Shown: positions 44,907 through 53,933 of the stretch, piece after piece
Layout: each line of letters begins with the position of its first letter
Position numbering within the stretch: position 1 is the stretch's first letter
DNA from: Paracoccus caeni
Lineage (GTDB): Bacteria > Pseudomonadota > Alphaproteobacteria > Rhodobacterales > Rhodobacteraceae
Direction of reading: 5' to 3'
NCBI RefSeq assembly: GCF_016629665.1
Contig: NZ_JAEPRQ010000005.1
Coordinates: forward strand, 167,666-231,665
Length of the DNA: 64,000 nt
Translations under genes and position numbers: made by a program
The notes under the pieces: model-generated
What the model was told of the DNA's origin: nothing
The model's input: only the letters and a program-made list of their open reading frames with translations
Databases searched by the model: none

Positions 44907-45004
44907 CTTCCTACGCCAGTATCAACTGGGTCAGGTTCAAAGGGTCGCTTCACCGGGGTTTCCCCCTCTCAGCCTCTCAGTCCCCTATGGCGGGACTCCC
45001 CTGA
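44907..45004 (-). promoter_or_regulatory. TPP riboswitch (THI element)
   Basis: On the minus strand, about 100 nt contain the conserved TPP aptamer pieces: GGGGAGTCCC start, GGACTGAGAGGCTGAGAG with the CUGAGA core, GACCCTTTGAACCTGA, and the closing TACTGGCGTAGGAAGACC. Thiamine pyrophosphate binding represses thiC. The 126 nt between it and the start codon include GC-rich self-complementary stretches (GGTGGTCC, GGCCCGATGG) for the expression platform; translation control is likely, but I cannot separate it from termination. Confidence 0.93.
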
Positions 45005-45013
45005 CGTAGCGGC

Positions 45014-45042
45014 AGAATTGCCCGAGGCGGGGCGGGGGTCAA
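45014..45042 (-). promoter_or_regulatory. thiC promoter
   Basis: -35 TTGACC, 17-bp spacer, -10 AATTCT on the minus strand. The expected start of transcription falls just before the riboswitch. The same pair of hexamers is seen before ehuA. Confidence 0.6.
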
Positions 45043-45278
45043 TGGGGAAAGTGGTTTTCACCGGATGATGTCGGGCCGGGTCTGCTCGAATCATCATCGG
45101 CCAGATTTGGCTGACCTGCCGAGGGTGAGACCGGATTTTGCTTCATGGCGCCACAAGGCCGCGCGTTTCAATCTCTTCCGGTATCGAAATTAGGCCAGAA
45201 CATTTCCTTGCCGAAAGCGGTCTTCCGCCGGTTAACTCGACCAAACAAGTCGTGATATGGAATGGAAAGGAAATCAGG

Positions 45279-46199
45279 ATGGGCAAGGCTCTGCTGAAAC
45301 TCGTCTCAACGGTCGGGGTGATCGCGATGACCGCAGGGGCAGCGCTGGCATCTGACGGGCCATTGGTGACGACCGAATGGCTTGAGGAAAATCTGGACAA
45401 CCCCGAGGTTCGGCTGATCGAGGTCAGCGTCAATCCCGGCGTCTATGAGCGCGGCCACATTCCGGGGGCTACGAATTTCGTCTGGCACACCGATCTGGTC
45501 GATCCGATCCGCCGCGACATCGCCAGCAAAGAGCAGTTGCAGGATCTGCTGCGGCAGGCGGGCGTCGATGACGGCTCGACCGTGATCCTTTATGGCGACA
45601 CCAATAACTGGTTTGCGGCCTGGGGCGCGTGGGTTCTGGACGTTTACGGCGTCGAGAATGTGAAGCTGCTGGATGGTGGCCGCGTGTTGTGGGAGGCCGA
45701 GGGGCGTCAGGTCTCGACCACCCCGCAGGAGCAGGAGCCCGGCGATATCACCCTGGCCGAGGCCGATCCGGCGCTGCGGGCGCGGATCGGCGATGTAGTG
45801 CAGGCGTCCGAGGATGGCTCGTCGGCGATTGTCGATATCCGCTCGGCTGATGAATATAGCGGCAAGGTGATCGCGCCCGAGGGCTTCAAGGAAACCGCGA
45901 TCCGTGCAGGCCATGTGACCAATGCGGTGAACGTGCCTTGGTCGCAGGCGGTGCAGGAAGATGGCCGCTTCAAATCGCCCGAGGAGCTGAAAGAGCTTTA
46001 TGCGGCGGCGGGTATCGATGGCAGCAAGCCGGTGATCACCTATTGCCGGATCGGCGAGCGGTCCAGCCATACATGGTTCGCACTATCGAAGATCCTCGGA
46101 TACGACGTTAAAAACTATGATGGTTCTTGGACCGAATACGGCAATGCCGTGGGCGTGCCGGTGACCAATCTGGCCGGGACCGTCTGGACCGGGCAATAG
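45279..46199 (+). CDS. Secreted sulfurtransferase (tandem rhodanese)
   Basis: A 306-residue protein with a Sec signal peptide (LLKLVSTVGVIAMTAGAALA) and two rhodanese domains: an inactive N-terminal one (no Cys in its loop) and a C-terminal one with the active-site loop YCRIGERSSHTWF, nucleophile in CRIGERS. It probably transfers sulfane sulfur from thiosulfate in the periplasm. The ATG at 45279 follows AAGGAAATCAGG; the longer frame has no signal-peptide start. It precedes a YeeE/YedE transporter gene, which supports a thiosulfate role. Confidence 0.88.
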   Translation: MGKALLKLVSTVGVIAMTAGAALASDGPLVTTEWLEENLDNPEVRLIEVSVNPGVYERGHIPGATNFVWHTDLVDPIRRDIASKEQLQDLLRQAGVDDGSTVILYGDTNNWFAAWGAWVLDVYGVENVKLLDGGRVLWEAEGRQVSTTPQEQEPGDITLAEADPALRARIGDVVQASEDGSSAIVDIRSADEYSGKVIAPEGFKETAIRAGHVTNAVNVPWSQAVQEDGRFKSPEELKELYAAAGIDGSKPVITYCRIGERSSHTWFALSKILGYDVKNYDGSWTEYGNAVGVPVTNLAGTVWTGQ

Positions 46200-46293
46200 G
46201 CTGCGACTTGTGGATCAGGGACAGTGATCGACGACAAGACTTCCTGTGAACTGCCGGCCCGTTCGCGCGGGCCGGATTTTTGATGAAGATGCC

Positions 46294-47433
46294 ATGACGC
46301 TGACCTCTCGTCCCTTTGTCGCGATTTTCGCCGCATTGGCGCTGATCGTGCTGTATCTGAACCTGCCCGACAGGGACGCGCTTGGCCGGTCGCTGCCGGT
46401 ATCCCTGCTTCTGGGCGGGGCGTTTGGGCTGGTGCTGCAACGGTCGCGCTTCTGCTTTTGGTGCATCAGTCGCGACTGGTTTGCCGACCGCGATCCGCGC
46501 GGCCTCTTGGGCATATTGGCGGCTCTGGCGGTCGGCATCATTGGCTACGCGGCGATCTTCGGGGTGTGGCTGCCAAACCCTGCCAGCGGGAGGTTGCCGC
46601 CCGACGCACATATCGGGCCGGTTTCGATCACCATGATCGCGGGTTCGTTCGTTTTCGGGATCGGCATGGCGCTAAGCGGGTCTTGCATCTCGGCGCATTT
46701 CTATCGGCTGGGCGAAGGGGCGTTCGGGTCGGTCATCGCGCTATTGGGGGCGTTCATCGGTTTCGGCTTGGGGTTTCTGAGTTGGAACACCCTGTATGTG
46801 CTGGATATCTATCGGGCGAAGGTGATCTGGTTGCCCACTTATCTGGGGCATGGCGGGGCGCTGCTTGTCAGCCTTGGACTGCTGGGCGTGGCGGCTTTGT
46901 GGCTGCTGTGCCAGCCGATGCCTGCCCAGCCCGAGGATCACCGCTTCGTTCTGGCGCGGCGCTGGCCTGCGGTGGTGGGCGGGATTCTGGTCGGCTGGAT
47001 TGCGATGATCGCCTATTTCCGCGTCGGACCTTTGGGCGTGACCGCCGAACTGGGATCGCTGGCGCGGACAAGTGCAGATGCTGTGGGCTGGTTGCCGCAG
47101 ACATTGCACGGGCTGGACAGTTTCGCGGGCTGTGCGACGGTGGTGAAAGAGGCGCTTTTCTCGCGCAACGGGGTGTTCGTGATCGGGATGGTGCTGGCAT
47201 CGGCGGTTTCGGCGACTTTGGCGGGCGACTGGAAACCCGCGCCGCCTGCAATACGCACGCTGCCAAGGCTGTTCATCGGCGGGCTGATGCTGGGTTGGGG
47301 CGCGATGGTGGCACTGGGCTGCACGGTGGGCGTGCTGCTGTCGGGGATCATGGCCGGGGCGCTGTCGGGGTGGGTGTTTCTGGTCGCCTGTTTCGCGGGC
47401 GCGTGGATCGGCTGGCACCTGCGCGGCAAATAA
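46294..47433 (+). CDS. YeeE/YedE family transporter, thiosulfate-type
   Basis: A 379-residue inner-membrane protein of the YeeE/YedE (TsuA) family with about nine to ten helices. The cysteines that pass thiosulfate in TsuA have likely counterparts: RSRFCFWCISRDW, LSGSCISAHFY and LGCTVGVLLSG. It lies 94 nt after the secreted sulfurtransferase gene. The start at 46294 is preferred over one 48 nt upstream, but no strong ribosome-binding site is present for either. Selenium or other sulfur compounds are possible substrates. Confidence 0.85.
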   Translation: MTLTSRPFVAIFAALALIVLYLNLPDRDALGRSLPVSLLLGGAFGLVLQRSRFCFWCISRDWFADRDPRGLLGILAALAVGIIGYAAIFGVWLPNPASGRLPPDAHIGPVSITMIAGSFVFGIGMALSGSCISAHFYRLGEGAFGSVIALLGAFIGFGLGFLSWNTLYVLDIYRAKVIWLPTYLGHGGALLVSLGLLGVAALWLLCQPMPAQPEDHRFVLARRWPAVVGGILVGWIAMIAYFRVGPLGVTAELGSLARTSADAVGWLPQTLHGLDSFAGCATVVKEALFSRNGVFVIGMVLASAVSATLAGDWKPAPPAIRTLPRLFIGGLMLGWGAMVALGCTVGVLLSGIMAGALSGWVFLVACFAGAWIGWHLRGK

Positions 47434-47522
47434 ACTCACACGATAGGGAATAATATTAATCTTTGCGGCGTATGCCGAATATCGAAGGCGCGTCCTGCGC
47501 TTCGCTATTTCGGAGAAACAAC

Positions 47523-48017
47523 ATGCGTCGTGCATTCATTGCGGCCATCGTTTTTGCGATGGCATGGTTTCCTGCGGCCTCCAAGGCGAGTGTGAACCCT
47601 CGCGGCGCCGCTATCACCCAGCTTTTGCTGGATAAATCAAAGAGAACTTTGTATCTGCTGAATGGTCGGACGGTGCTGCGGGAATATCGTGTCGATCTTG
47701 GCCCAAGTCCTGAAGGTCATAAACAGTTTCAGGGCGATGGTCGGACGCCGGAGGGTTTATATTATATTACCCACCGGAATCCGGGTTCGAGCTATTATCT
47801 TTCGCTGGGCATTTCCTATCCCAATCAGCAGGATCGGGAATATGCGCGGCAGCATGGGCGCAGTCCGGGCGGAGACATTTTTATCCACGGTCGCGGGCCC
47901 ATGGTGCAATCGCCTCCGCGCGACTGGACAAGGGGATGTGCGGCGGTAACCGATCAGGAGATGACCGAGATTTTCAATCTGGTCGCGCCAGGCACGCCGA
48001 TTTTCATCAAGCCATGA
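47523..48017 (+). CDS. L,D-transpeptidase family protein (YkuD)
   Basis: A 164-residue secreted protein with signal peptide MRRAFIAAIVFAMAWFPAAS and a YkuD domain. The catalytic motif is present: HGRG near residue 127 and DWTRGCAAV with the nucleophilic Cys near 142. It cross-links peptidoglycan stems or attaches proteins to them. The ATG at 47523 follows CGGAGAAA; a longer in-frame start has no signal-peptide features. It has no partner genes and ends at a strong hairpin. Confidence 0.9.
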   Translation: MRRAFIAAIVFAMAWFPAASKASVNPRGAAITQLLLDKSKRTLYLLNGRTVLREYRVDLGPSPEGHKQFQGDGRTPEGLYYITHRNPGSSYYLSLGISYPNQQDREYARQHGRSPGGDIFIHGRGPMVQSPPRDWTRGCAAVTDQEMTEIFNLVAPGTPIFIKP

Positions 48018-48069
48018 CGGATGCTTTCGCCAGCACGGGCTGGCAGAGCAAAGGCCAGCGCCAAGCATC

Positions 48070-48103
48070 GCCCCGGCCCGACCTGATGTCGGGCGGGGGC
48101 TTT
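48070..48103. terminator. Strong terminator hairpin
   Basis: Stem GCCCCGGCCCGAC / GTCGGGCGGGGGC (one mismatch) with loop CTGAT, then TTT. It lies between the convergent L,D-transpeptidase and aminotransferase genes and may serve both. Confidence 0.75.
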
Positions 48104-48130
48104 GTCACAAGCTACCGGCGATTTCGGCGT

Positions 48131-49501
48131 TCAGCCCAGCACCTCTTTGACCGCTTCGGTGGTCACGCCGACGATCGTATCGGCCTCGGCCTCGGTCAGA
48201 CACAGCGGCGGGGCAAGGCCGATGATGTCGCCCTGCGGCATCGCCCGCGCGATCACGCCGCGCTTCAGCATCGCTGCGACGATCTTGCCGCCGATGGCTT
48301 GGCTGGGATCGAAGAAGGTTCGTGCCTCGCGGTCCTGCACCAGTTCGACCGCGCATAGCATCCCTTCGCCACGCACATCGCCGACATTCGGATGCGCGCC
48401 AAGCGCGGCCTGCATCCGGGTGTTCAGATAGCCGCCGACCTTGCCCGCGTTCTCGACCAGTCCCAGCTTGTCGATCAGTTCCAGATTGGCGACGCCAGCA
48501 GCCGCGCCGATGGGGTGGGCGGAATAGGTCCAGCCATGCCCCAGAACCCCGAATTCGTCGGTGCCCTGCATCAGCACATCCCACATCCTCTGGCCGACAA
48601 TGCTGCCCGACAGCGGCGCATAGGCCGAGGTCAGCCCCTTGGCGATGGTGATCAGATCAGGCTTCAGCCCGTAATGGTCCGAGCCGAACATGGTTCCCAG
48701 ACGGCCAAAGCCCGTCACCACCTCATCCGCGACCAGCAGAATGTCGTGGCGGTCCAGCACTTTCTGGATCGCCTCCCAATAGCCGGCGGGTGGGGGCACG
48801 ATGCCGCCGGTGCCCAGAACCGGCTCGCCGATAAAGGCGGCGATGGTGTCGGCGCCCTCGGCTGCGATCAGCTTTTCAAGCTCTTCGGCGCAATGGGCGC
48901 TGAAATCGGCCTCGCTCATACCCGCATCCTTGCGGCGGAAATAATAGGGCGCTTCGGTATGGATCACCTGCGCCAGCGGCAGATCGAATTTCTTGTGGAA
49001 CAGCTCCAGCCCGGTCAGCGAGCCGGTCATCAGCCCCGATCCGTGATAGCCCCGCCAGCGCGAGATGATCTTCTTCTTCTGCGGTAAGCCACGGATATTG
49101 TTGTAATACCAGATCAGCTTGATGTTCGTCTCATTCGCGTCCGACCCGCCAAGGCCGAAATAGACCCGCGCCATGTGATCGGGCGCGCGGTCCATCACCA
49201 TCTTGGCAAGCGTGATCGAGGTTTCCGAGCCATGCCCGGCATAGGCGTGGTAATAGGCCAGTTCATGCGCCTGCGCGGCGATAGCCTCGGCGATCTCGGT
49301 CCGGCCATAGCCGACATTCACGCAGTAAAGCCCCGCGAACCCGTCCAGCAGCCGGTTGCCGTCGCGGTCGGTGATATGGACGCCTTCGCCCCCGGTCACG
49401 ATCCGCTGCGCGGCCTCGCCCCGGGCGAACTGGCCCAGATGGGTCGAGGGGTGCATGAAATTCTCGCGATCCCATTTCGCAAGCTCGTCATTCGTCAGCA
49501 T
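48131..49501 (-). CDS. atf: Class III aminotransferase, DABA transaminase (Atf/DoeD-like)
   Basis: A 456-residue PLP enzyme of the class III (omega) aminotransferase family; LITIAKGLTSAYAPL carries the PLP lysine and VADEVVTGFGRLG the cofactor Asp. Within the ectoine cluster it is expected to convert L-2,4-diaminobutyrate to aspartate semialdehyde, which the dehydrogenase encoded upstream then oxidises. The ATG at 49501 overlaps the end of the oxidoreductase gene by 14 nt and has AAGGAGAAA before it. Family members also use beta-alanine or putrescine, so the substrate assignment rests on position. Confidence 0.86.
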   Translation of the reverse strand: MLTNDELAKWDRENFMHPSTHLGQFARGEAAQRIVTGGEGVHITDRDGNRLLDGFAGLYCVNVGYGRTEIAEAIAAQAHELAYYHAYAGHGSETSITLAKMVMDRAPDHMARVYFGLGGSDANETNIKLIWYYNNIRGLPQKKKIISRWRGYHGSGLMTGSLTGLELFHKKFDLPLAQVIHTEAPYYFRRKDAGMSEADFSAHCAEELEKLIAAEGADTIAAFIGEPVLGTGGIVPPPAGYWEAIQKVLDRHDILLVADEVVTGFGRLGTMFGSDHYGLKPDLITIAKGLTSAYAPLSGSIVGQRMWDVLMQGTDEFGVLGHGWTYSAHPIGAAAGVANLELIDKLGLVENAGKVGGYLNTRMQAALGAHPNVGDVRGEGMLCAVELVQDREARTFFDPSQAIGGKIVAAMLKRGVIARAMPQGDIIGLAPPLCLTEAEADTIVGVTTEAVKEVLG

Positions 49502-50258
49502 GGCAGATTTCTCCTTGCATAGTCCTGTCTTTCCGGGCCTTGGGCTGGCCAAGCTCATCCCAGTCCTCCCAACCCGGATATTTCAGCGCGGCATCGGTCC
49601 AGACATTGTCCAGCCGATCCAAAAACGCTTGCTTCAGCGCGTGAAACTGGCGCTGGAAATCATCGTCCGACACATAGCTGAAGCCATGTCCCGCGATTCC
49701 GTAAGAGGCGTGCGGCGGCAGGACATCGAAGCCCATGTAGTAAAGCGAGAATTGCGTGGACCAGAGAATCTGGTCCAGCTCGCCGCCGCGACCGCCCGCG
49801 ACAAATGCCTGCGACGGGGCGCCAGAGGTGACCGAGCAGATCGCCCGCTTGCCCCGGAAATAGCCGCGATCATAGCGCATCTTGCTGGTGTAAAGCCCGC
49901 CACTGACAAAGACGCGGTCGAACCATCCTTTGAGAATGGCCGGGACCGAATGCCACCAGATCGGGAACTGGAAGACGACCAGATCAGCGGACTCCAGCAT
50001 CTCGATCTGTTGGGTGATCTCGGCAGGCAGGGTTTGCGTCTGGGCGGCGTGACGCTGTTCGGCCAGCGGCGAAAAGGTCGCGGTTTCCGCGCGGTTGGCA
50101 TAGTGGCTGGCACTTTCGACCGGATCGAAGCCAAGCGCATAAAGATCGGCGATGGCGACCTCGTGTCCCTGAGCCTTGAGATGCGCCGCGCCGTCCCGGA
50201 CAAGTTGCGCATTGAAAGACGTTGGCTCTGGATGGGCGAGAATGAAGAGGACGTTCAT
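49488..50258 (-). CDS. NAD(P)H oxidoreductase, flavodoxin-like fold
   Basis: A 256-residue Flavodoxin_2 family protein (MdaB/KefF/NQO type). MNVLFILAHPEPTSFNAQL is the flavin phosphate loop, and FPIWWHSVPAILKGWFDRVF the conserved isoalloxazine-side block. It would reduce quinones or similar acceptors with NAD(P)H. It stands 3 nt after ssd and overlaps atf, so it is a full member of the ectoine operon. Its part in ectoine breakdown is not known; reports of comparable clusters I recall do not include it as a core gene. Confidence 0.88.
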   Translation of the reverse strand: MNVLFILAHPEPTSFNAQLVRDGAAHLKAQGHEVAIADLYALGFDPVESASHYANRAETATFSPLAEQRHAAQTQTLPAEITQQIEMLESADLVVFQFPIWWHSVPAILKGWFDRVFVSGGLYTSKMRYDRGYFRGKRAICSVTSGAPSQAFVAGGRGGELDQILWSTQFSLYYMGFDVLPPHASYGIAGHGFSYVSDDDFQRQFHALKQAFLDRLDNVWTDAALKYPGWEDWDELGQPKARKDRTMQGEICHADE

Positions 50259-50261
50259 CGG

Positions 50262-51719
50262 TCAACTCCAGTCGCGGCAGATATATTTGATGTCGGTGAA
50301 GGCTTCGAGACCGTGGCGAGATCCTTCGCGGGCAAGGCCCGATTGCTTCATGCCGCCAAAGGGGACCGGCGCGCCGGTGACTTTGGTGCGGTTGACGGCG
50401 ACCATGCCGAATTCCAGCGCGCGCGACAGCCGGTAGATACGGCGCGGGTCCTGCGAATGCAGATAGGCGACAAGGCCGTATTCGGTGTCGTTGGCGATGC
50501 GGACGGCGTCGTCCTCGGCATCGAAGGGGGTGATGGCGGCGACGGGGCCGAAGGTTTCCTCGTGGAAGATTTTCGCATCTGGCGGGACATCGGCCAGCAC
50601 GGTCGGCTGATAGAATAGCGGGCCCTGCGGGTCGCGCTGGCCGCCGGTCAGCAGGCGGGCGCCATGGGCCAGTGCGTCCTGCACGTGATCCTCTTGCTTC
50701 CTCACCGCGCCTTCGTTCATCAGCGGGCCAAGGTCGCGATCATCGGTGCCGGGACCAAGGGTCAGCGCCTTGACCCGATCGGTGAACCCCTTGACGAAGG
50801 CGTCATAGATCGGCCGCTCGATCAGGAAGCGGTTGGCGCCAAGGCAATCCTGCCCGGTGGTGGCGAATTTGGCCTTTACCGCCTCGTCGATGGCCTGATC
50901 CAGATCGGCCTCGGCAAAGACGATGAAGGGGGCGTGGCCGCCAAGTTCCAGCACCAGACGCTTCACCGTATCGGCGGATTGGCGATAGAGCAGCCGCCCG
51001 ATTTCGGTCGAGCCGGTGAAGGACAGCGCCCGGATGCGCGGATCGGCGCACCATTCGCCGACGATCTCGGGCGCATTGCCGGTCACCACGTTGAAGACGC
51101 CGGGCGGGAAGCCCGCACGATCCGCAAGCTCTGCCAGCGCCAGCGCCGAAAGCGGGGTTTCCGCAGAAGGATGCACGACCACGGTGCAACCAGCGGCCAA
51201 AGCCGCCGCCGCCTTGCGGGTAATCATCGCACAGGGGAAATTCCACGGCGTCACCAACGCCGCCACGCCCACGGGTTCGCGCCAAAGCTCCATCTCGGCG
51301 GTCGAGAGATGCGAGGTGACGCTTTCGATATTCGGGCGTTTCGCCTCCTCTGCGTAGAACTCGATGAAGCTTGCCGCATAGCCGATCTCGCCCCGCGCCT
51401 CGGACAGGGGCTTCCCCTGTTCGGCGGTCATGATACGGGCCAGATCCTCGGCATGGTCAACGATCAGCCGATGCCAGCGCAGCAATGCGGCGGATCGGTC
51501 TTGCGGCAGGCCCCATGCCCAGTCGTGATAGGCGTCCTGCGCGGCATCGACCGCGATGCGTGCCGCCGCCGCGTCCAGACGCGCGACATTGGCGATGGTG
51601 CCGCCGGTGGCGGGATCGGTGACGGCAAAGCGGTCCTGCGCCGCGCGCCATCGCCCGCCGATGAAAGCGTCTTGCCGGACAAGCGACAGGTCCGAGACGA
51701 AATTGGTCAGATCCAGCAT
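50262..51719 (-). CDS. ssd: NAD(P)-dependent semialdehyde dehydrogenase (Ssd/DoeC-like)
   Basis: A 485-residue aldehyde dehydrogenase of the succinate-semialdehyde dehydrogenase group. Motifs: VTPWNFPCAMITRK, FTGSTEIGRLL, LELGGHAPFIVF (catalytic Glu) and GQDCLGANRFL (catalytic Cys). In ectoine degradation the enzyme encoded here would oxidise aspartate semialdehyde to aspartate. It begins 1 nt after the eutE stop. In many clusters an asnC regulator gene stands between eutE and ssd; here there is no room for one. Confidence 0.9.
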   Translation of the reverse strand: MLDLTNFVSDLSLVRQDAFIGGRWRAAQDRFAVTDPATGGTIANVARLDAAAARIAVDAAQDAYHDWAWGLPQDRSAALLRWHRLIVDHAEDLARIMTAEQGKPLSEARGEIGYAASFIEFYAEEAKRPNIESVTSHLSTAEMELWREPVGVAALVTPWNFPCAMITRKAAAALAAGCTVVVHPSAETPLSALALAELADRAGFPPGVFNVVTGNAPEIVGEWCADPRIRALSFTGSTEIGRLLYRQSADTVKRLVLELGGHAPFIVFAEADLDQAIDEAVKAKFATTGQDCLGANRFLIERPIYDAFVKGFTDRVKALTLGPGTDDRDLGPLMNEGAVRKQEDHVQDALAHGARLLTGGQRDPQGPLFYQPTVLADVPPDAKIFHEETFGPVAAITPFDAEDDAVRIANDTEYGLVAYLHSQDPRRIYRLSRALEFGMVAVNRTKVTGAPVPFGGMKQSGLAREGSRHGLEAFTDIKYICRDWS

Positions 51720-51720
51720 G

Positions 51721-52737
51721 TCATGCCTCGATTTCCACGCCGACGACGGCCACGCAGTCGCCGGGTTTCACGATTCCGGGGAAGTGCCGGGCCATGAACA
51801 GGCCCGAGCGGTTGGCGGTCACGGTGACCGGCGCAAGGCCGGTGCGGGTGACGGTGAAGATGCGGGCGATGGGCTGACCCTTGGCGACGGCATCGCCCAG
51901 ATCGGCCAGAAAGGTGATCAGCCCGCCATCTTCGGCGAAGGTGAAGCAATCGGCGTCGGGCATGTCCAGCCAACGGGTCGGGTGGGCCTCGACCTCGCCG
52001 CGCATGACGCCCGCCGCGATCAGCAGGTTCTGCAACCCGCGAATGGCGATATTGGCGGTGCTGGCCGTGGCGGTGCCGCCGCCGCCAAGTTCGGTCGTGA
52101 CGAAGACCTTGCCCATATCCTCGGCGGCGGTGTCATACATACCGACCGCGTCGATCTCTAGCATCTTGACCGACCAAGGGGCCCCGAAGGCGCGGACCAG
52201 ATCGAAACTTTGCTCCTCCTGCCGTTTGTCGGGCAGGATGTGGGCCGCGCAATAGGGCAGGAAATCCAGTGTCTTGCCGCCGGAATGGAAGTCCAGCACC
52301 ACATCCGCCATCGGCAACAGCACGCGCTGAAAGTAATCGGCGATCTTCTGGGTCACGGTGCCGTCCGGGCGGCCCGGAAAGCTGCGGTTGAGGTTGCCAT
52401 GATCGATGGGCGAGGTGCGGGTGGACGCGCCAAAGGCCGGATAGTTCATCGCCGGGACGATGATGATCCGGCCCGTCACATCCTCGGCCCGGATCTTCGC
52501 GGCCAGATCGTAAAGCGCGATCGGACCTTCATATTCGTCGCCGTGATTGCCGCCGGTCAACAGCGCCGTCGGTCCGTCGCCATTGTTGACCACGGTGATC
52601 GGCGTCATGATCGATCCCCATGCCGCATCGTCGCGGGAATAGGGCAGGCGCAGGAAGCCGTGATGCACCCCCGGCGCTGCGTAATCCACCGTGGCCGTGA
52701 TCGGCGAGGGGATCATCTGCATCTGCATCGGCAGCAT
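51721..52737 (-). CDS. eutE: N-alpha-acetyl-L-2,4-diaminobutyrate deacetylase
   Basis: EutE (DoeB) removes the acetyl group from N-alpha-acetyl-diaminobutyrate, the product of ectoine ring opening. The 338-residue protein is of the succinylglutamate desuccinylase/aspartoacylase family; GGNHGDEYEGP contains the zinc His and Glu and VVLDFHSGG the second His. It follows eutD by 4 nt. Confidence 0.92.
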   Translation of the reverse strand: MLPMQMQMIPSPITATVDYAAPGVHHGFLRLPYSRDDAAWGSIMTPITVVNNGDGPTALLTGGNHGDEYEGPIALYDLAAKIRAEDVTGRIIIVPAMNYPAFGASTRTSPIDHGNLNRSFPGRPDGTVTQKIADYFQRVLLPMADVVLDFHSGGKTLDFLPYCAAHILPDKRQEEQSFDLVRAFGAPWSVKMLEIDAVGMYDTAAEDMGKVFVTTELGGGGTATASTANIAIRGLQNLLIAAGVMRGEVEAHPTRWLDMPDADCFTFAEDGGLITFLADLGDAVAKGQPIARIFTVTRTGLAPVTVTANRSGLFMARHFPGIVKPGDCVAVVGVEIEA

Positions 52738-52741
52738 TGCC

Positions 52742-53923
52742 TTAGTCCTTCACGAACAGCTTGCGCGGGACCGAGGCCAGCAGTTCGGGCGCACCCTCGG
52801 TGATGACGATGGATTCGGTGATTTCCAGCCCCATCTCTTCGGACCAGAGGCCGGTCATGAAATGGAAGGTCATGCCGGGTTCCATGACGGTGCGGTCGCC
52901 CGGGCGCAGCGACATGGTGCGTTCGCCCCAGTCGGGCGGATAGCTGACGCCGATGCCATAGCCGGTGCGGCCGTCCTTGATGATGCCGTGTTTCTTCAGC
53001 ACGGCGAAAAAGGCACCCGCAAATTCTTCGCAGGTATTCCCGGCTTTTGCGGCCTCAAGCCCCGCCTCCATGCCTTCCAGCACGGCCTTTTCACCGTCCA
53101 GAAATACCTGTGTCGGTTTGCCCAGAAACACCGTCCGCGACAGCGGCGCGTGATAGCGGTTATAGCAGCCGGCGATTTCGAAGAAGGTGCCTTCGCCCGC
53201 GCGCATCGGCCGGTCGTCCCATGTCAGATGCGAGGCCGCGGCCTCTTTCCCCGAGGGCAGCAGCGGCACGATGGCCGGATAATCGCCGCCAAAACCATCG
53301 GTGCCACGGATGCCCGCGTCATAGATTTCCGCCACCAGATCGCATTTGCGCATGCCGGGTTCGATCTTGTCGAAAATCCGTTCGTGCATCTTGGTCACGA
53401 TCGCGCCCGCCTTGCGCATATAGTCAAGCTCGGTCGGCGATTTCACCGCGCGCTGCCAGTTCACCAGACTGTTGGTATCGCTGAATTTCGCATCCGGCAG
53501 GTGGCGTTGCAGGGCGGCAAAGGCGGCGGCGGTGAACCAGTAATTGTCCATCTCGACACCGATGCGCTTCGCGCCCCAGCCTTTGTCCTTCAGGATCGAG
53601 GACAGCAGGTCCATCGGGTGCTTTTCGGTATTCTGGACGTAATCATCCGGGTAACCGATGATGTTTTCATGCGCCAGATAGGCGGTAAAACGGGCGCCTA
53701 CCGCATCCATGCCGCGCCCGAAGAAGATCGGCTCGCCCACCGGGGGAACGACGACGCATTGATGGACATAGAAGGACCAGCCGTCATAGCCGGTCAGCCA
53801 GTTCATGTTCGACGGATCGGTGACGATCAGCAGATCGACGCCTTTCGCCTCCATCGCCCGACGGGTCTTTTCCAGACGTTGCGCGTATTCTTGGCGGCTG
53901 AACTTCAATGCGACTTCTGTCAT
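52742..53923 (-). CDS. eutD: Ectoine hydrolase
   Basis: EutD (DoeA) opens the ectoine ring by hydrolysis to N-acetyl-diaminobutyrate. The 393-residue protein has the creatinase/aminopeptidase P (M24) fold: an N-terminal domain (~1-150; TDPSNMNWLTGYDGWSFYVH) and a C-terminal pita-bread domain (FFEIAGCYNRYHAPLSRTVF, VMEPGMTFHF). The typical M24 metal-ligand set is not complete, as in reported ectoine hydrolases. The ATG at 53923 is 10 nt after the eutC stop; the longer frame runs into eutC. Confidence 0.94.
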   Translation of the reverse strand: MTEVALKFSRQEYAQRLEKTRRAMEAKGVDLLIVTDPSNMNWLTGYDGWSFYVHQCVVVPPVGEPIFFGRGMDAVGARFTAYLAHENIIGYPDDYVQNTEKHPMDLLSSILKDKGWGAKRIGVEMDNYWFTAAAFAALQRHLPDAKFSDTNSLVNWQRAVKSPTELDYMRKAGAIVTKMHERIFDKIEPGMRKCDLVAEIYDAGIRGTDGFGGDYPAIVPLLPSGKEAAASHLTWDDRPMRAGEGTFFEIAGCYNRYHAPLSRTVFLGKPTQVFLDGEKAVLEGMEAGLEAAKAGNTCEEFAGAFFAVLKKHGIIKDGRTGYGIGVSYPPDWGERTMSLRPGDRTVMEPGMTFHFMTGLWSEEMGLEITESIVITEGAPELLASVPRKLFVKD

Positions 53924-53933
53924 GGTGCTGCTT

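Noticed and set aside
45064..45098. GATGATG / CATCATC inverted repeat upstream of thiC
   Set aside because: Simple 3-bp periodic arms 21 nt apart, upstream of the promoter; likely chance.
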